Below, one piece after another: positions 1 through 9,351 of a stretch of DNA of 64,000 nt; positions within the stretch are counted from its first letter, which is position 1, and every line of letters starts with the position of its first letter. Source of the DNA: Bacteroidota bacterium (GTDB lineage: Bacteria > Bacteroidota > Ignavibacteria > Kapaibacteriales > UBA2268). Where the stretch lies: positions 39,665-103,664 of the forward strand of contig JAJXYC010000019.1 of NCBI GenBank assembly GCA_021780815.1. The letters are read 5' to 3'. A program made the position numbers and the translations under genes. The notes under the pieces are model-generated. The model was not told the origin of the DNA and did not search any database. It saw only the letters and a list, made by a program, of their open reading frames with translations.

Positions 1-126
1 GCTTCATTTTTTATTCCTGTTTAAACTCTTTTATATGACAATTTAATTATCAATAAAGTTACAGGTCTATAAAATTTTTAAATGAATTGTGAATTATATT
101 TTACTAATTTTATTAGCAGAGGTGCA

Positions 127-1056
127 TTACTTTTGCCAAAAGATAGGACCTGTTTTGTAAATAAATCCTGGTAGTTCTTTTTGAAAGAAGTTACTTACGC
201 TTTTAGAAAGTTCTATTAAATTAAGGATGTTTATTGTAGTATCAATTCCTTCACGTTTAAGGAAATGTACAACGTCTTCGGTTGCTACATTGCCAGCGGC
301 AACTTTTGTAAAAGGGCAACCGCCCAAACCACCAAAAGATGTTTCTATATATTTTACTCCTGCTTGGATAGCAGATTGTACATTTAAAAGTCCCAATCCA
401 TAGGTATTATGGAAATGACAAGCTAATGTTAAAGTTGGATCTAATTGATAAATTTCTTTAAATAATTCTTTTACGTAAGTTGGATTGGCATGCCCGGCGG
501 TATCCGCAAGACTAATATTTTTGATATTTGCTGCTAAATATTGGCGAATAATTGCAATTACTTTTTCTTTTGGTACTTTTCCTTCATAGCCACAGCCAAA
601 AGCGGATTGAACAGAAACTTGCACTTCAAAACCTTCTTTTATTGCAAGCATAGCCATTTCAATTATTCTTGTTGTGGCTTCACTAACAGTCATCCTTGTA
701 TTTTTGTAGCTATGAGTTTCACTTGCCGACACACCCATTAATATTTTTCCAACTTTTGAATTTATAGCTCTTTCCAAGCCTTTTTCGTTTAAAACAAGTG
801 CCGTTAAAGTAACATCTTCGGGAATTGCAAAATTAATTTGATTGTTATTAATTCTGTTAAAAATTTCGTCAGTATCAGCCATTTGTGGTAATACTTTTGG
901 GTTTACAAATGAACCAACTTGAATGAATTTTATTCCTGAATTTATTAAATTTTCTAACCATTTTAATTTAATATCAATTGGTACAATTTGAGTTTCAGAT
1001 TGTAATCCATCTCTTAATCCTACTTCATGAATAATTAATGTTTGGTTAACTTGCAT
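127..1056 (-). CDS. mvaB: hydroxymethylglutaryl-CoA lyase
   Basis: This enzyme of the HMGL-like TIM-barrel family cleaves HMG-CoA to acetyl-CoA and acetoacetate, the last step of leucine breakdown. The N-terminus has HEVGLRDGLQSE, whose Arg-Asp pair binds substrate and metal. CHFHNTYGLG holds the metal-binding HxH. GLGGCPF near residue 247 is the HMG-CoA lyase signature with the catalytic Cys, followed by AGNVATEDV. At 309 residues it is full length for bacterial lyases. It follows rsmG on the minus strand with 16 bases between, so the two probably share a transcript although their roles are unrelated. No other leucine-degradation gene is nearby. Other HMGL-like enzymes (isopropylmalate or homocitrate synthase) are ruled out by the GLGGCPF signature and the short length. 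Confidence 0.93.
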   Translation of the reverse strand: MQVNQTLIIHEVGLRDGLQSETQIVPIDIKLKWLENLINSGIKFIQVGSFVNPKVLPQMADTDEIFNRINNNQINFAIPEDVTLTALVLNEKGLERAINSKVGKILMGVSASETHSYKNTRMTVSEATTRIIEMAMLAIKEGFEVQVSVQSAFGCGYEGKVPKEKVIAIIRQYLAANIKNISLADTAGHANPTYVKELFKEIYQLDPTLTLACHFHNTYGLGLLNVQSAIQAGVKYIETSFGGLGGCPFTKVAAGNVATEDVVHFLKREGIDTTINILNLIELSKSVSNFFQKELPGFIYKTGPIFWQK

Positions 1057-1072
1057 TTATTATCACTCCAAA

Positions 1073-1729
1073 TTATAATTCAATTATTAAGAGTTTTTTG
1101 TTTTCTTGTTTGAAATAATCATAGCCAAAAAAATCAATTGTAATTTCGCTAACTTTTAAATAATTATTCAAAAGTTTCAAATCTTCAATTTCGTTTGATA
1201 AATCGCCACCTTTCCATAGAATCATTTTTCCATTCTTTTTTAATAAATTTTGTGCCCAAATAAAAATTTTAGATGCTGGAGCAACTGCACGAGAAACGAC
1301 TAAATCAAATTTATTTTGGTATAATGGATTTTGAGCAAATACTTCTGCCCTGACTGCTTTTGCTTCAATATTTCTTAGTCCAGTATGTTTTGCAAGCATT
1401 TCAACAATTTTGATTTTTTTTGTAATAGAATCAATTAAAGTAAGATAAATCGTCGGGTTAGCTATTTTTAATGGAATACCTGGTAGCCCACCGCCAGTTC
1501 CAATATCTATTACTTTTGCTTTTTCAGGAATATTTACATATTTCATTATTGTTAAAGAGTGCAAGATATGCTTTGCTAATACAAAATCAATGTCTTTGCG
1601 GGAGACCATATTTACTTTTTCGTTCCAATAAATTAACTCTTTATGAAAACGGCGCATATTATCCATTTGTTCTTCGCTTAATATGATTTTATTTGCTGAG
1701 CATACAGTCCAAAATTCTATAAAATCCAT
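1073..1729 (-). CDS. rsmG: 16S rRNA (guanine527-N7)-methyltransferase
   Basis: RsmG (GidB) uses S-adenosylmethionine to methylate N7 of G527 in 16S rRNA. The SAM-binding motif I is VIDIGTGGGLPGIPLKI near residues 73-89, preceded by the family's conserved N-terminal stretch (KELIYWNEKVNMVSRKD) that contacts rRNA. VVSRAVAPA, further on, is also typical. The length of 218 residues is normal. The ATG start faces a divergent glycosyltransferase across 93 bases. In many bacteria this gene sits with mnmG and parAB; here it instead leads a two-gene unit with HMG-CoA lyase. Assignment is secure. Confidence 0.95.
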   Translation of the reverse strand: MDFIEFWTVCSANKIILSEEQMDNMRRFHKELIYWNEKVNMVSRKDIDFVLAKHILHSLTIMKYVNIPEKAKVIDIGTGGGLPGIPLKIANPTIYLTLIDSITKKIKIVEMLAKHTGLRNIEAKAVRAEVFAQNPLYQNKFDLVVSRAVAPASKIFIWAQNLLKKNGKMILWKGGDLSNEIEDLKLLNNYLKVSEITIDFFGYDYFKQENKKLLIIEL

Positions 1730-1738
1730 TTTTGTATA

Positions 1739-1765
1739 TTTGTTAAATTTGTTAAATTTGTTAAT
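1739..1765. repeat. three tandem 9-bp TTTGTTAAA units
   Basis: TTTGTTAAA occurs three times head to tail (the last copy ends in T) in the 93-bp divergent gap between rsmG and the glycosyltransferase. The position suits an operator or overlapping promoters, but AT-rich slippage is an equally good explanation. Confidence 0.5.
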
Positions 1766-1822
1766 TTCAAATTGACAAAATTAAACTATTACAACGAAAT
1801 AAATAAATTGAGTGTGTAAAAA

Positions 1823-2497
1823 TTGGAAAATAATAATATTCAAAATACAGACCAAAGTATCCAAAATACAAATAAACCTTTTTTCAGTATTGTAATATGT
1901 GCCTATAATAGGAGCATAATTTTACCAAGAGCTTTGAATTCTTTATTTGACCAAGAATATAAAGATTTTGAAATTTTGCTTGTTGATGATGGAAGTGATG
2001 ACAACACATATAAAGTTTATCAAAATTTTAGGAATAAATTCCATTTGATAAGATATATTTACCAGATACATAAAGGTTTACCACAAGCAAGGAACTTGGG
2101 TATTGCATCAAGCAAAGGTAAATACATTACTTTTTTAGATTCCGATGATGCTTATGAAAGCAATCATCTGCTTACACGTTTTGAAATTTTATCAGCTCAT
2201 CCAGAAGTAGATTTGCTCTATGGAGGATTACGAGTTATTGGCAATCCTTTTGTTCCAGATACAAATGACCCTACGAAAGTTATTCATATAGATAAATGTA
2301 TTGTTGGTGGAACTTTCTTTTTTAAAAAAGAAATATCAAAAAAAATTAATGGATTTGCTAATTTAAAATATGGCGATGATGTTGATTTTTTTGAAAGGGC
2401 AAAAAAAAATGGAGCAATTACTTTGAGAACAAACATCAATACTTATTTGTATTATCGGGACCAAGATGATTCAATTTGTAATACTTATTCAAGCTAA
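1823..2497 (+). CDS. family 2 glycosyltransferase (GT-A fold)
   Basis: A small soluble glycosyltransferase that would move a sugar from a nucleotide-sugar donor to an unknown acceptor. The GT2 hallmarks are in order: FFSIVICAYNR at the start of the fold, LLVDDGSDDNT, GLPQARNLGI, and the metal-binding FLDSDDAYE. It has no membrane segment and, at 224 residues, it covers the catalytic domain only. The start is TTG; no in-frame ATG precedes the GT motif, and the first 20 residues are a polar, asparagine-rich tail. It ends 5 bases before nth, so it is probably cotranscribed. It may act in envelope polysaccharide assembly together with the GT9 enzymes downstream, but that is inference. Confidence 0.85.
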   Translation: MENNNIQNTDQSIQNTNKPFFSIVICAYNRSIILPRALNSLFDQEYKDFEILLVDDGSDDNTYKVYQNFRNKFHLIRYIYQIHKGLPQARNLGIASSKGKYITFLDSDDAYESNHLLTRFEILSAHPEVDLLYGGLRVIGNPFVPDTNDPTKVIHIDKCIVGGTFFFKKEISKKINGFANLKYGDDVDFFERAKKNGAITLRTNINTYLYYRDQDDSICNTYSS

Positions 2498-2502
2498 AAA
2501 AT

Positions 2503-3156
2503 ATGAGCTTTAAAAATGAAACTTTTGAAGAGCAACAAAAACGAATGCAAAAAGTAATTGAACTTTTAGCCAACGAATATCCTGATGTTAAAATTCAGTT
2601 AAATTTTTCTACTCCATTCGAACTGCTTGTAGCCACAATTTTGTCGGCTCAATGTACAGATGAGCGTGTAAATAAAGTTACGCCAATATTGTTTGCAAAG
2701 TATAAAAATATAGGAAGATATTTCCAAGTTCCACAAAAAGAACTTGAAGAAGATATTTTTTCTACTGGATTTTATAAATCTAAAGCAGAAAAAATTCAAA
2801 AGACTGCAAAGATAATTTCAGAAAAATTTAATGGAGAAGTTCCAAATTCGTTAGAAAAACTATTGGAATTGCCTGGAGTGGGGCGAAAAACAGCAAATGT
2901 TATTTTAGGGCATATATTTAATATTCCAGCAATTGTTGTAGATACTCATGTTATAAGAATAACAAATAAGTTAGGCTTTGTTGATACGGAAAATGCTGAA
3001 AAAATCGAGTTTAAACTAATGGATTTAGTTCCAAAAGAAAAATGGGTAGTATTTACTCATTATTTAATTAATCATGGTCGAAAAATTTGTATAGCTAGAA
3101 AACCAAAATGTAAAGAATGTTTTATTTCTAAATATTGCCCAACAGCGGAAATATAG
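2503..3156 (+). CDS. nth: endonuclease III (DNA glycosylase/AP lyase)
   Basis: Base-excision repair enzyme that removes oxidised pyrimidines and nicks the abasic site. The helix-hairpin-helix LPGVGRKTANVIL carries the catalytic Lys (about residue 129), and VDTHVIRI carries the catalytic Asp (about residue 147). The C-terminal 4Fe-4S loop has the canonical spacing C-x6-C-x2-C-x5-C (CIARKPKCKECFISKYC). LLVATILSAQCTD near the N-terminus is also diagnostic. The 217-residue length matches the family. It starts 5 bases after the glycosyltransferase stop. MutY is excluded because no C-terminal Nudix-like domain follows. Confidence 0.95.
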   Translation: MSFKNETFEEQQKRMQKVIELLANEYPDVKIQLNFSTPFELLVATILSAQCTDERVNKVTPILFAKYKNIGRYFQVPQKELEEDIFSTGFYKSKAEKIQKTAKIISEKFNGEVPNSLEKLLELPGVGRKTANVILGHIFNIPAIVVDTHVIRITNKLGFVDTENAEKIEFKLMDLVPKEKWVVFTHYLINHGRKICIARKPKCKECFISKYCPTAEI

Positions 3157-3318
3157 AATAAATACCACAATACAAATATTTAGTTAATTGTAGAGAACAC
3201 ATAGAGATTATATCGTTATTAAACAATCTATGCTTACTTGTTCTTATATTTTAACATATTTTTGCTTTTCCCAGTAAAAATATGTACTAATATGATATTT
3301 AATTTGATAAATTATTAT

Positions 3319-3326
3319 TAAATTTG
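3319..3326 (+). promoter_or_regulatory. putative promoter -7 box (TAnnTTTG) for sucD
   Basis: TAAATTTG lies 34 bases before the sucD ATG and matches the Bacteroidetes -7 consensus TAnnTTTG. A good -33 TTTG at the expected spacing is not obvious, so support rests on the box and on its recurrence before other genes here. An AAGGA ribosome site follows just before the ATG. Confidence 0.35.
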
Positions 3327-3360
3327 TAATTATAAAAAAATTAACTTTAAGGAAAAATAA

Positions 3361-4311
3361 ATGAGTATATTATTAGATAAAAAAACCAAGGTCCTTGTAC
3401 AAGGAATAACAGGTTCAGAAGGAACATTCCATACTTCCCAAATGATCGAGTATGGGACACAAGTTGTTGGAGGTGTAACACCAGGCAAAGGCGGACAATC
3501 ATATTCAGGTAAAGGAGAAAATATATTTAGCCAAGCAGTTCCAATATTCAACACTGTGAAAGAGGCTGTAAAAGAAACAAATGCAAATGCGACAATAATA
3601 TTTGTGCCGCCTGCTTACGCTTCCGATGCAATATTAGAAGCAATAGATGCCGAACTTGATTTAATTGTTACAATTACTGAGGGAATTCCAACAAAAGATA
3701 TGATTTATGTTTATGATGCGTTGAAGAATTCCAAAACCGTAATGATAGGACCAAATTGTCCAGGTATCATAACTCCCAAAGAAGCAAAAATGGGTATAAT
3801 GCCCGGATTTATTCATAAAAAAGGCGTCGTAGGCGTTGTTTCACGTAGTGGGACTTTGACTTACGAAGCTGTAAAACAAATAACAGATATTAATTTAGGT
3901 GAATCAACAGCAGTAGGAATAGGTGGCGACCCAATTATTGGTAGTCAGTTCATTGATATAATTAAACTTTTCAATGAAGATCCAAAAACAAGTGCAATTA
4001 TGATGATTGGTGAAATTGGTGGCAATGCAGAAGAAACAGCCGCTGAATATATCAAATATCATGTTAAAAAACCAGTAATTGGATTTATTGCTGGAAAAAC
4101 TGCACCTCCGGGTCGTCGTATGGGACATGCTGGTGCTATAATTTCTGGTGGTAAAGGTACAGCAAGAGATAAGATGCTAGCTCTTGAATCTGCTGGTATT
4201 AGTGTTGTTGAATCTCCGGCTGACATAGGTATTTCTGTTGCTAAAGCTTTGAAAAATTTTAATTTAAATGAATCTGATGAAAAAAACGTAACTCCTAAAA
4301 AAAAGAAATAG
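3361..4311 (+). CDS. sucD: succinyl-CoA ligase (ADP/GDP-forming) alpha subunit
   Basis: Alpha subunit of the citric-acid-cycle enzyme that interconverts succinyl-CoA and succinate with substrate-level phosphorylation. [13 protein letters not shown] and [10 protein letters not shown] form the CoA-binding Rossmann region, [10 protein letters not shown] follows, and [18 protein letters not shown] carries the phosphohistidine (about residue 256). At 316 residues it is somewhat longer than the usual 290 or so; the extra part is a polar C-terminal tail ending in a lysine run. The beta subunit gene sucC is not adjacent and not in the window, so the complex must be encoded at two loci. An AAGGA ribosome site precedes the ATG. 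Confidence 0.95.
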   Translation: MSILLDKKTKVLVQGITGSEGTFHTSQMIEYGTQVVGGVTPGKGGQSYSGKGENIFSQAVPIFNTVKEAVKETNANATIIFVPPAYASDAILEAIDAELDLIVTITEGIPTKDMIYVYDALKNSKTVMIGPNCPGIITPKEAKMGIMPGFIHKKGVVGVVSRSGTLTYEAVKQITDINLGESTAVGIGGDPIIGSQFIDIIKLFNEDPKTSAIMMIGEIGGNAEETAAEYIKYHVKKPVIGFIAGKTAPPGRRMGHAGAIISGGKGTARDKMLALESAGISVVESPADIGISVAKALKNFNLNESDEKNVTPKKKK

Positions 4312-4384
4312 GACAGTATTATAGGTAAACAAAATTTAATTATTTGTATATTTACATTTATATGTTATTTTAATAAGGAATTGT

Positions 4385-4801
4385 ATGGGAAATGTAACAT
4401 TTGGGATGATTAAACCCGATGCTGTAAGAAAAAATTATAGTGGAAAGATTCTTGATATGATTTTAAATACAGGCTTTAAAATCAATGGTTTAAAATTAAT
4501 TAAACTAACTACTTGCCAAGCAAAAAAGTTTTACGAAGTTCATAAAGAAAGACCATTTTACAATGAATTGGTAGAATATATCACAAGTGGTCCAGTAATA
4601 GCACTTGCTTTAGAAAAAGATAATGCTGTTGAAGATTACCGCAAATTACTTGGGGCAACAGACCCGCTTGAAGCGGCAGATGGAACAATTAGAAAACTTT
4701 ACGGTGAATCAAAAGCTATCAATGCTATTCACGGTTCTGATTCTGATGATAATGCAAAAATAGAAATTTCGTTTATGTTCAGTAATTTAGATTTGGTTTA
4801 A
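4385..4801 (+). CDS. ndk: nucleoside diphosphate kinase
   Basis: Transfers the gamma phosphate of ATP to nucleoside diphosphates by a ping-pong mechanism. [17 protein letters not shown] is the standard opening; [10 protein letters not shown] and NAIHGSDS surround the phosphorylated His (about residue 116). Length is 138 residues, as usual. AAGGA sits 8 bases before the ATG. It lies 73 bases after sucD, whose product makes nucleoside triphosphate, and 8 bases before the Nudix gene, so a nucleotide-metabolism transcript is plausible. Confidence 0.96.
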   Translation: MGNVTFGMIKPDAVRKNYSGKILDMILNTGFKINGLKLIKLTTCQAKKFYEVHKERPFYNELVEYITSGPVIALALEKDNAVEDYRKLLGATDPLEAADGTIRKLYGESKAINAIHGSDSDDNAKIEISFMFSNLDLV

Positions 4802-4809
4802 GTTAATTT

Positions 4810-5352
4810 ATGGCAGAAAGTTTCAGTAAGAAGTCATCTAAAATAATTCATCAAAATCCTTACTGGAATTATAAATTAGACGAATACATTATTCCCTCGG
4901 GTGATATACGTAATTATTACTACGTAGACTCCCGAGGGTCTTCTATTATTATTCCCAAAATTGATGATAAGCATTTTATTTTGATTGAGCAATACCGATA
5001 TTTAAATCAAAAAGTAAGTATAGAATTTCCAGGGGGCGGTCTAATTCCAAATATTTCTTATCCAGAAAATGCTTTAAAAGAATTAGAGGAAGAAACAGGT
5101 TATAAAACAGATATTAATTCTTTGACTTTAATAGGAGAATTTAATCCGTGTATTGGAATGACCAATGAGATTTGTAAAGTATATCTGGCTGAAAATTTAC
5201 AACAAACAATACAACAGCCTGATGAAGAGGAAGAAATTAAAATCCTTGTTCTAAATCCTGATGAAATAAATTCAATGATAAAATCAAATAAAATTTGGAG
5301 TGGAATGTCTATATCTTCGTGGTTTTTTTATGTATCAAAATTTATGATTTAA
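4810..5352 (+). CDS. Nudix hydrolase, probable ADP-ribose pyrophosphatase type
   Basis: Hydrolyses a nucleoside diphosphate linked to another group. The Nudix box is near residues 75-98: a GGG, then a Glu, then ALKELEEETGY, with Lys in place of the usual Arg of the REUxEE core. IEFPGGG directly before the box, together with the N-terminal strand-rich region containing ILIEQYRY, resembles NudF-type ADP-ribose pyrophosphatases. At 180 residues it is of that size. It starts 8 bases after ndk and ends 1 base before the next gene. The substrate is inferred from architecture only. Confidence 0.82.
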   Translation: MAESFSKKSSKIIHQNPYWNYKLDEYIIPSGDIRNYYYVDSRGSSIIIPKIDDKHFILIEQYRYLNQKVSIEFPGGGLIPNISYPENALKELEEETGYKTDINSLTLIGEFNPCIGMTNEICKVYLAENLQQTIQQPDEEEEIKILVLNPDEINSMIKSNKIWSGMSISSWFFYVSKFMI

Positions 5353-5353
5353 A

Positions 5354-6346
5354 ATGAAAAAATTGTCTTTAACTCTTTTGCTTTTTTTACTTTTTACAAA
5401 TTTAAATGTATTTACACAAGAACAAGAAGTAACCAAAGGTACAAACAGTGAAAAAGTAGAATTACCGAAATTCTATATTCATCCTAAGTATCCTGTAAAT
5501 TTAGCATTTGCATATAAAAGAAGTGAAACAACTAAAGTAACCCAAATTTTTAGTGATTCAACAACTCGTTCTTATGACAGAACTTTGAATATATATTTTA
5601 CATTGTATGCTCCTGGTAGAGAAATTGAAGGAGTTACAAAATTGTCAGTTACTATTGATTCGTTGGAGTATTTGTTCGTTACAGGAAAAGACACAATTAA
5701 ATACAATTCCCAAGATGATGAAGCGGTTCCTCCTTTTAATTTTCAAGACTATGAAGCAAGTTCAATAGTATTAGGTAAAGAATTTCATTTCTATTATTCT
5801 CCTTATTGGGATTTTGGAAAAATTGACGGGGAAAAACTTGCAGAAGTTAGACGTTATGTCAATGATCCAAGCAATGGTATTAAAGATTCATTAAGGAACT
5901 ATATTTGGAATTATCATCTCTCCGATGAATATTTATCTAATATTGTAGATGTTATGAAAAATTTGATGCCAACAAGAAATATTGATACTGCTACACAAAT
6001 AAATATTCCTTTTAAAATTGATATTGATGAAATTAAATTAATAGACACAACAGCTAAATATAAATTAACGGAAATATCATCAGTTTTAAATACATTAACT
6101 TGTAAGATTAGTCATTTAACCAATAGAGAAAAAAAGGTGAGAATATTTGAATTTGGTAGATTGGTTAATGTGCTTGATTGTGATGGAACAGGAAGTTATG
6201 AATTGCAAGTAACTCCACAAGGAAGAGTAGATGGAGCTAAAGGTACATTTAATATCATAATAGATGTTAAAGATATGAACGAGATTATAAAAGAAAAAAT
6301 TGATGTTGAGATTAATTATCAATTAATGAGGAATTATAAAATTTAA
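5354..6346 (+). CDS. exported protein of unknown function
   Basis: I do not recognise the family. A signal peptide is clear: MKKLSLTLLLFLLF followed by a polar cleavage region near residue 21 (FTQEQ). The 330-residue protein has no other membrane segment, no lipobox and no T9SS sorting domain, so a periplasmic location is likely. The pattern is mostly beta strand with many charged residues. It starts 1 base after the Nudix stop and 14 bases precede the next gene, which is an outer-membrane-type protein, so the pair may be made together. Confidence 0.7.
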   Translation: MKKLSLTLLLFLLFTNLNVFTQEQEVTKGTNSEKVELPKFYIHPKYPVNLAFAYKRSETTKVTQIFSDSTTRSYDRTLNIYFTLYAPGREIEGVTKLSVTIDSLEYLFVTGKDTIKYNSQDDEAVPPFNFQDYEASSIVLGKEFHFYYSPYWDFGKIDGEKLAEVRRYVNDPSNGIKDSLRNYIWNYHLSDEYLSNIVDVMKNLMPTRNIDTATQINIPFKIDIDEIKLIDTTAKYKLTEISSVLNTLTCKISHLTNREKKVRIFEFGRLVNVLDCDGTGSYELQVTPQGRVDGAKGTFNIIIDVKDMNEIIKEKIDVEINYQLMRNYKI

Positions 6347-6360
6347 TTCTGGAAATAAGT

Positions 6361-7584
6361 ATGAAAAAATTTATATTTCTATTTTTTCTTGTTGTACCAT
6401 ATATTTTGTTATCTCAACAGCAATCTAACAATTTTACAATTGATTTAGCAAGAGATTTTAGTAAAGATATATTTGAATTAAATGGTGTCCCATTTTTGCA
6501 ACCTGTTGTTAAAGTTGTTAATACAACATCTAATACTGGCTTTTTTTATGATGCGTTTGTTCCAAAACAAGTTTCAACCCCATATTTCAAATTCACAATT
6601 CAAATGATGTATGGAATTACTCCCGAATCAGAAAAAACTTATGTACCTCAAATGCCTAACCAGCCATTTAACGCAAATGATATTGGAAAATATTATAATG
6701 TAGTAACAGGCAAATTGGATACGGCAGGATTAATTCATTATTTTTTCTTAAACTTAATGTATGATGGAATGTATGGCAACCATAAAGGATTAATTGAAAT
6801 ACCTAAGTCTGCACCAACTGCATTAGGTAATAAACCTACATCTTTTGAAATTCCACCAGGTGCATTAGATACATTAGTTAAATCTCATCCAGCATATCCC
6901 ATTATCAAACAATTAGGGTTAGAAGATACTGTTATGCACACAGTTGAAACTTTCCCGAATATTTTTGATTTACCACCTGGCGGCAATATTAACTCTATTG
7001 TTGCAGGTGTTCCGCAATTAGTAATTGGTTCGTATTTAGGTTCAGAACTTTTAATTAGATTTGTTCCCACTATTAATTTAGGAACAAATATCGGGAATTT
7101 TAATTTTTGGGGATTAGGTTTAAAACACAGTATTTCTCAATATTTTGAAAGTCCTATTGATATTGCCGTGCAAGCGGTTTATCAATCTACTAATTTAAAT
7201 AATAAAGTTGGGGTTACTAATGCTGAATTAAATGCTAATGCTAAATTTGTAAATGTGAATTTAGAATTGTCCAAATCCTGGGATAATTTATTTACTTTTT
7301 ATACTGCGCTATCATATGAAAATGTTAATATTGAAAGCACTTATAAATATTATTTGCCCGTTGTTGTGCAATGGCAATTAGGTATGCTTGAACAAGATAG
7401 TACGAAACCTACACCAGGTTATCCTGGTGATCAAAATCCACAAACAGCACAAATTAAAGTACAAGACAGCCAAATGCGATTTACTTTTGGTCTTTCAAAA
7501 GAAATTAGTAATATTATTCTTTCTCTTGATGGAAGTTTTACAAAAATGTTTATGCTTGGTTTTTCTCTTGGTTACAAGTTTTAA
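6361..7584 (+). CDS. probable outer-membrane beta-barrel protein (DUF6588-like)
   Basis: A 407-residue exported protein with a signal peptide (MKKFIFLFFLVVPYILLSQ). The C-terminal half alternates hydrophobic and polar residues, as expected of beta-barrel strands, and the chain ends in an aromatic residue (LGFSLGYKF), as many outer-membrane barrels do. The segment FWGLGLKHSISQYF recalls DUF6588 proteins of Bacteroidota and Ignavibacteria; that family call is from memory and tentative. It follows the exported protein upstream by 14 bases and precedes folD by 16 bases. Function is unknown. Confidence 0.65.
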   Translation: MKKFIFLFFLVVPYILLSQQQSNNFTIDLARDFSKDIFELNGVPFLQPVVKVVNTTSNTGFFYDAFVPKQVSTPYFKFTIQMMYGITPESEKTYVPQMPNQPFNANDIGKYYNVVTGKLDTAGLIHYFFLNLMYDGMYGNHKGLIEIPKSAPTALGNKPTSFEIPPGALDTLVKSHPAYPIIKQLGLEDTVMHTVETFPNIFDLPPGGNINSIVAGVPQLVIGSYLGSELLIRFVPTINLGTNIGNFNFWGLGLKHSISQYFESPIDIAVQAVYQSTNLNNKVGVTNAELNANAKFVNVNLELSKSWDNLFTFYTALSYENVNIESTYKYYLPVVVQWQLGMLEQDSTKPTPGYPGDQNPQTAQIKVQDSQMRFTFGLSKEISNIILSLDGSFTKMFMLGFSLGYKF

Positions 7585-7600
7585 AAATAAAATTATTTAA

Positions 7601-8497
7601 ATGTTTATGAATGAAGAAAAAATTATTGATGGGAAATTAGTTGCAAGTACAATTCGTGAAGTATTGAAGCAAAAAACAGCAATTCTCAGAGATACACAAA
7701 ACATCATACCAACGCTTGCTGTTCTATTGGTAGGGGACAATCCTGCATCCAAGGTATATGTTTCAGGAAAAGCAAAAGCGTGCATTGAAATTGGTTACAA
7801 TTCAATTGTCAAAGAACTTCCTGATAGTGCTTCCGAAGATGAAGTTTTGCAAATTGTTAATGAATGGAATAATGACCCATTAATTCATGGAATTTTAGTA
7901 CAACTTCCGCTACCTAAACATATTAATGAAACGAAAGTATTGCTTTCACTTAATCCAGCAAAGGATGTTGATGGTTTCCATCCCGAAAATGTAGGAAGGT
8001 TGGTTGCAGGATTGCCAGGATTTAAGCCGTGTACACCTGCGGGTATTATTGAGTTATTCAAATATTACAACATTGAAACTTCGGGCAAAAATATTGTTGT
8101 CATTGGAAGAAGCAATATTGTTGGAAAACCAATGTTAAATATGCTTTATCAAAAACAAGATTATTCTAATGCAACTGTAACGATTTGCCATACGGGAACA
8201 AAAGACATTAATTATTTTTCAAGAAATGCAGATATAGTAATTGCGGCTATGGGATTTGCTAACTTTGTAAAAGCCAATATGATAAAAGAGGGTGCTATTA
8301 TTGTTGATGTTGGAATGAATAGAATTGAAGATAATACAAAAAAATCAGGCTACCGTTTGGTTGGCGATGTTGATTATAATGATGTTTTTCCAAAAGCTTC
8401 TATGATTACACCCGTTCCTGGTGGAGTTGGTCCTTTGACTATTGCGATGCTTATGGTGAATACTTTTAAAGCGGCAACTAATGAATTTTATCATTAA
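7601..8497 (+). CDS. folD: bifunctional methylenetetrahydrofolate dehydrogenase/cyclohydrolase
   Basis: FolD interconverts 5,10-methylene-, methenyl- and 10-formyl-tetrahydrofolate and so supplies one-carbon units for purines and formyl-Met-tRNA. SKVYVSGKAKACIEIGY carries the active-site Tyr and Lys. VQLPLPKHI, KDVDGFHPENVGR, PCTPAGIIELF, the NAD(P)-binding VIGRSNIVGKPM and the terminal PVPGGVGPLTIAMLM are all present. At 298 residues it is full length. A second in-frame ATG lies 6 bases in, so the true start may be 7607. It is followed 11 bases later by the pseudouridine synthase. Confidence 0.96.
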   Translation: MFMNEEKIIDGKLVASTIREVLKQKTAILRDTQNIIPTLAVLLVGDNPASKVYVSGKAKACIEIGYNSIVKELPDSASEDEVLQIVNEWNNDPLIHGILVQLPLPKHINETKVLLSLNPAKDVDGFHPENVGRLVAGLPGFKPCTPAGIIELFKYYNIETSGKNIVVIGRSNIVGKPMLNMLYQKQDYSNATVTICHTGTKDINYFSRNADIVIAAMGFANFVKANMIKEGAIIVDVGMNRIEDNTKKSGYRLVGDVDYNDVFPKASMITPVPGGVGPLTIAMLMVNTFKAATNEFYH

Positions 8498-8508
8498 TTA
8501 TTGATATT

Positions 8509-9243
8509 ATGACAGATACAAATAATAAAATTGACATCTTATTTGAAGATAATTATTTGTTAATTTTAAATAAGCAAAGTGGAATACTAACATTGCCTGA
8601 TAGGTTTAATTATTCAATACCAAGTCTTTCTTCTATGCTGAAAAAAATATATGGTAAAATTTTTGTTGTTCATAGATTGGACAAAGATACAAGTGGGGCT
8701 ATTATTTTTGCGAAAGACCCTGAAACGCATAGGCAATTAAACATTGATTTTGAAAATAATAAAGTAATACGTAAATACCATGTTGTTGTCGAGGGAATAA
8801 TACCTAAGGATAAGTTGGATATTGATATTCCTTTACGGCAATCAAGAAAGAAAGTGGGTATGACTTTGCCTTCTGCAAAAGGAAAAGCCTCTTTAACAAA
8901 AGTACAAGTTATTGAACGTTATCGGAATGCTACTTTTATAGAATGTGAATTAATAACAGGTAGGCACCATCAAATTCGAGTACATTTACAGACTATTGGT
9001 TACCCATTATTAGTCGATGATTTATATGGTCATTCCAAATCATTTAATTTATCTTCAATTAAACGTAGTTATAACTTAAAAAAAGGTACTAAGGAAAGTC
9101 CTATAATTTCCCGTTTGACTATGCATTCTTTTTATCTGGAATTTATCCATCCAATTACACAGCAGGTTATTAAAATTTCGGCGGATTATCCAAAAGATTT
9201 TGCTGCGTTAATTCAATTATTGCAAAAATATTCAAAAGTTTAG
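8509..9243 (+). CDS. RluA-family RNA pseudouridine synthase
   Basis: Converts specific uridines in rRNA or tRNA to pseudouridine. HRLDKDTSGAIIFAK contains the catalytic Asp (about residue 58), and ELITGRHHQIRVHLQ is the second family motif. There is no N-terminal S4 domain, so at 244 residues it resembles the short RluA/TruC forms rather than RluC or RluD. Target positions cannot be told from the sequence. It starts 11 bases after folD. Confidence 0.9.
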   Translation: MTDTNNKIDILFEDNYLLILNKQSGILTLPDRFNYSIPSLSSMLKKIYGKIFVVHRLDKDTSGAIIFAKDPETHRQLNIDFENNKVIRKYHVVVEGIIPKDKLDIDIPLRQSRKKVGMTLPSAKGKASLTKVQVIERYRNATFIECELITGRHHQIRVHLQTIGYPLLVDDLYGHSKSFNLSSIKRSYNLKKGTKESPIISRLTMHSFYLEFIHPITQQVIKISADYPKDFAALIQLLQKYSKV

Positions 9244-9284
9244 TTATATATATAACTTTTTATAGGCTTTACTGAAAAATTTCG

Positions 9285-9292
9285 TAAATTTG
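9285..9292 (+). promoter_or_regulatory. putative -7 box (TAnnTTTG) before the T9SS Asp-box protein
   Basis: TAAATTTG is 59 bases upstream of the ATG at 9352 and outside any gene. It fits the Bacteroidetes -7 consensus; the -33 element is not clear. Confidence 0.35.
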
Positions 9293-9351
9293 TAACTTAA
9301 TTTAAATTTAAATTGTCATATATTAATTAGACAAATAATTAAAGGGCTAAT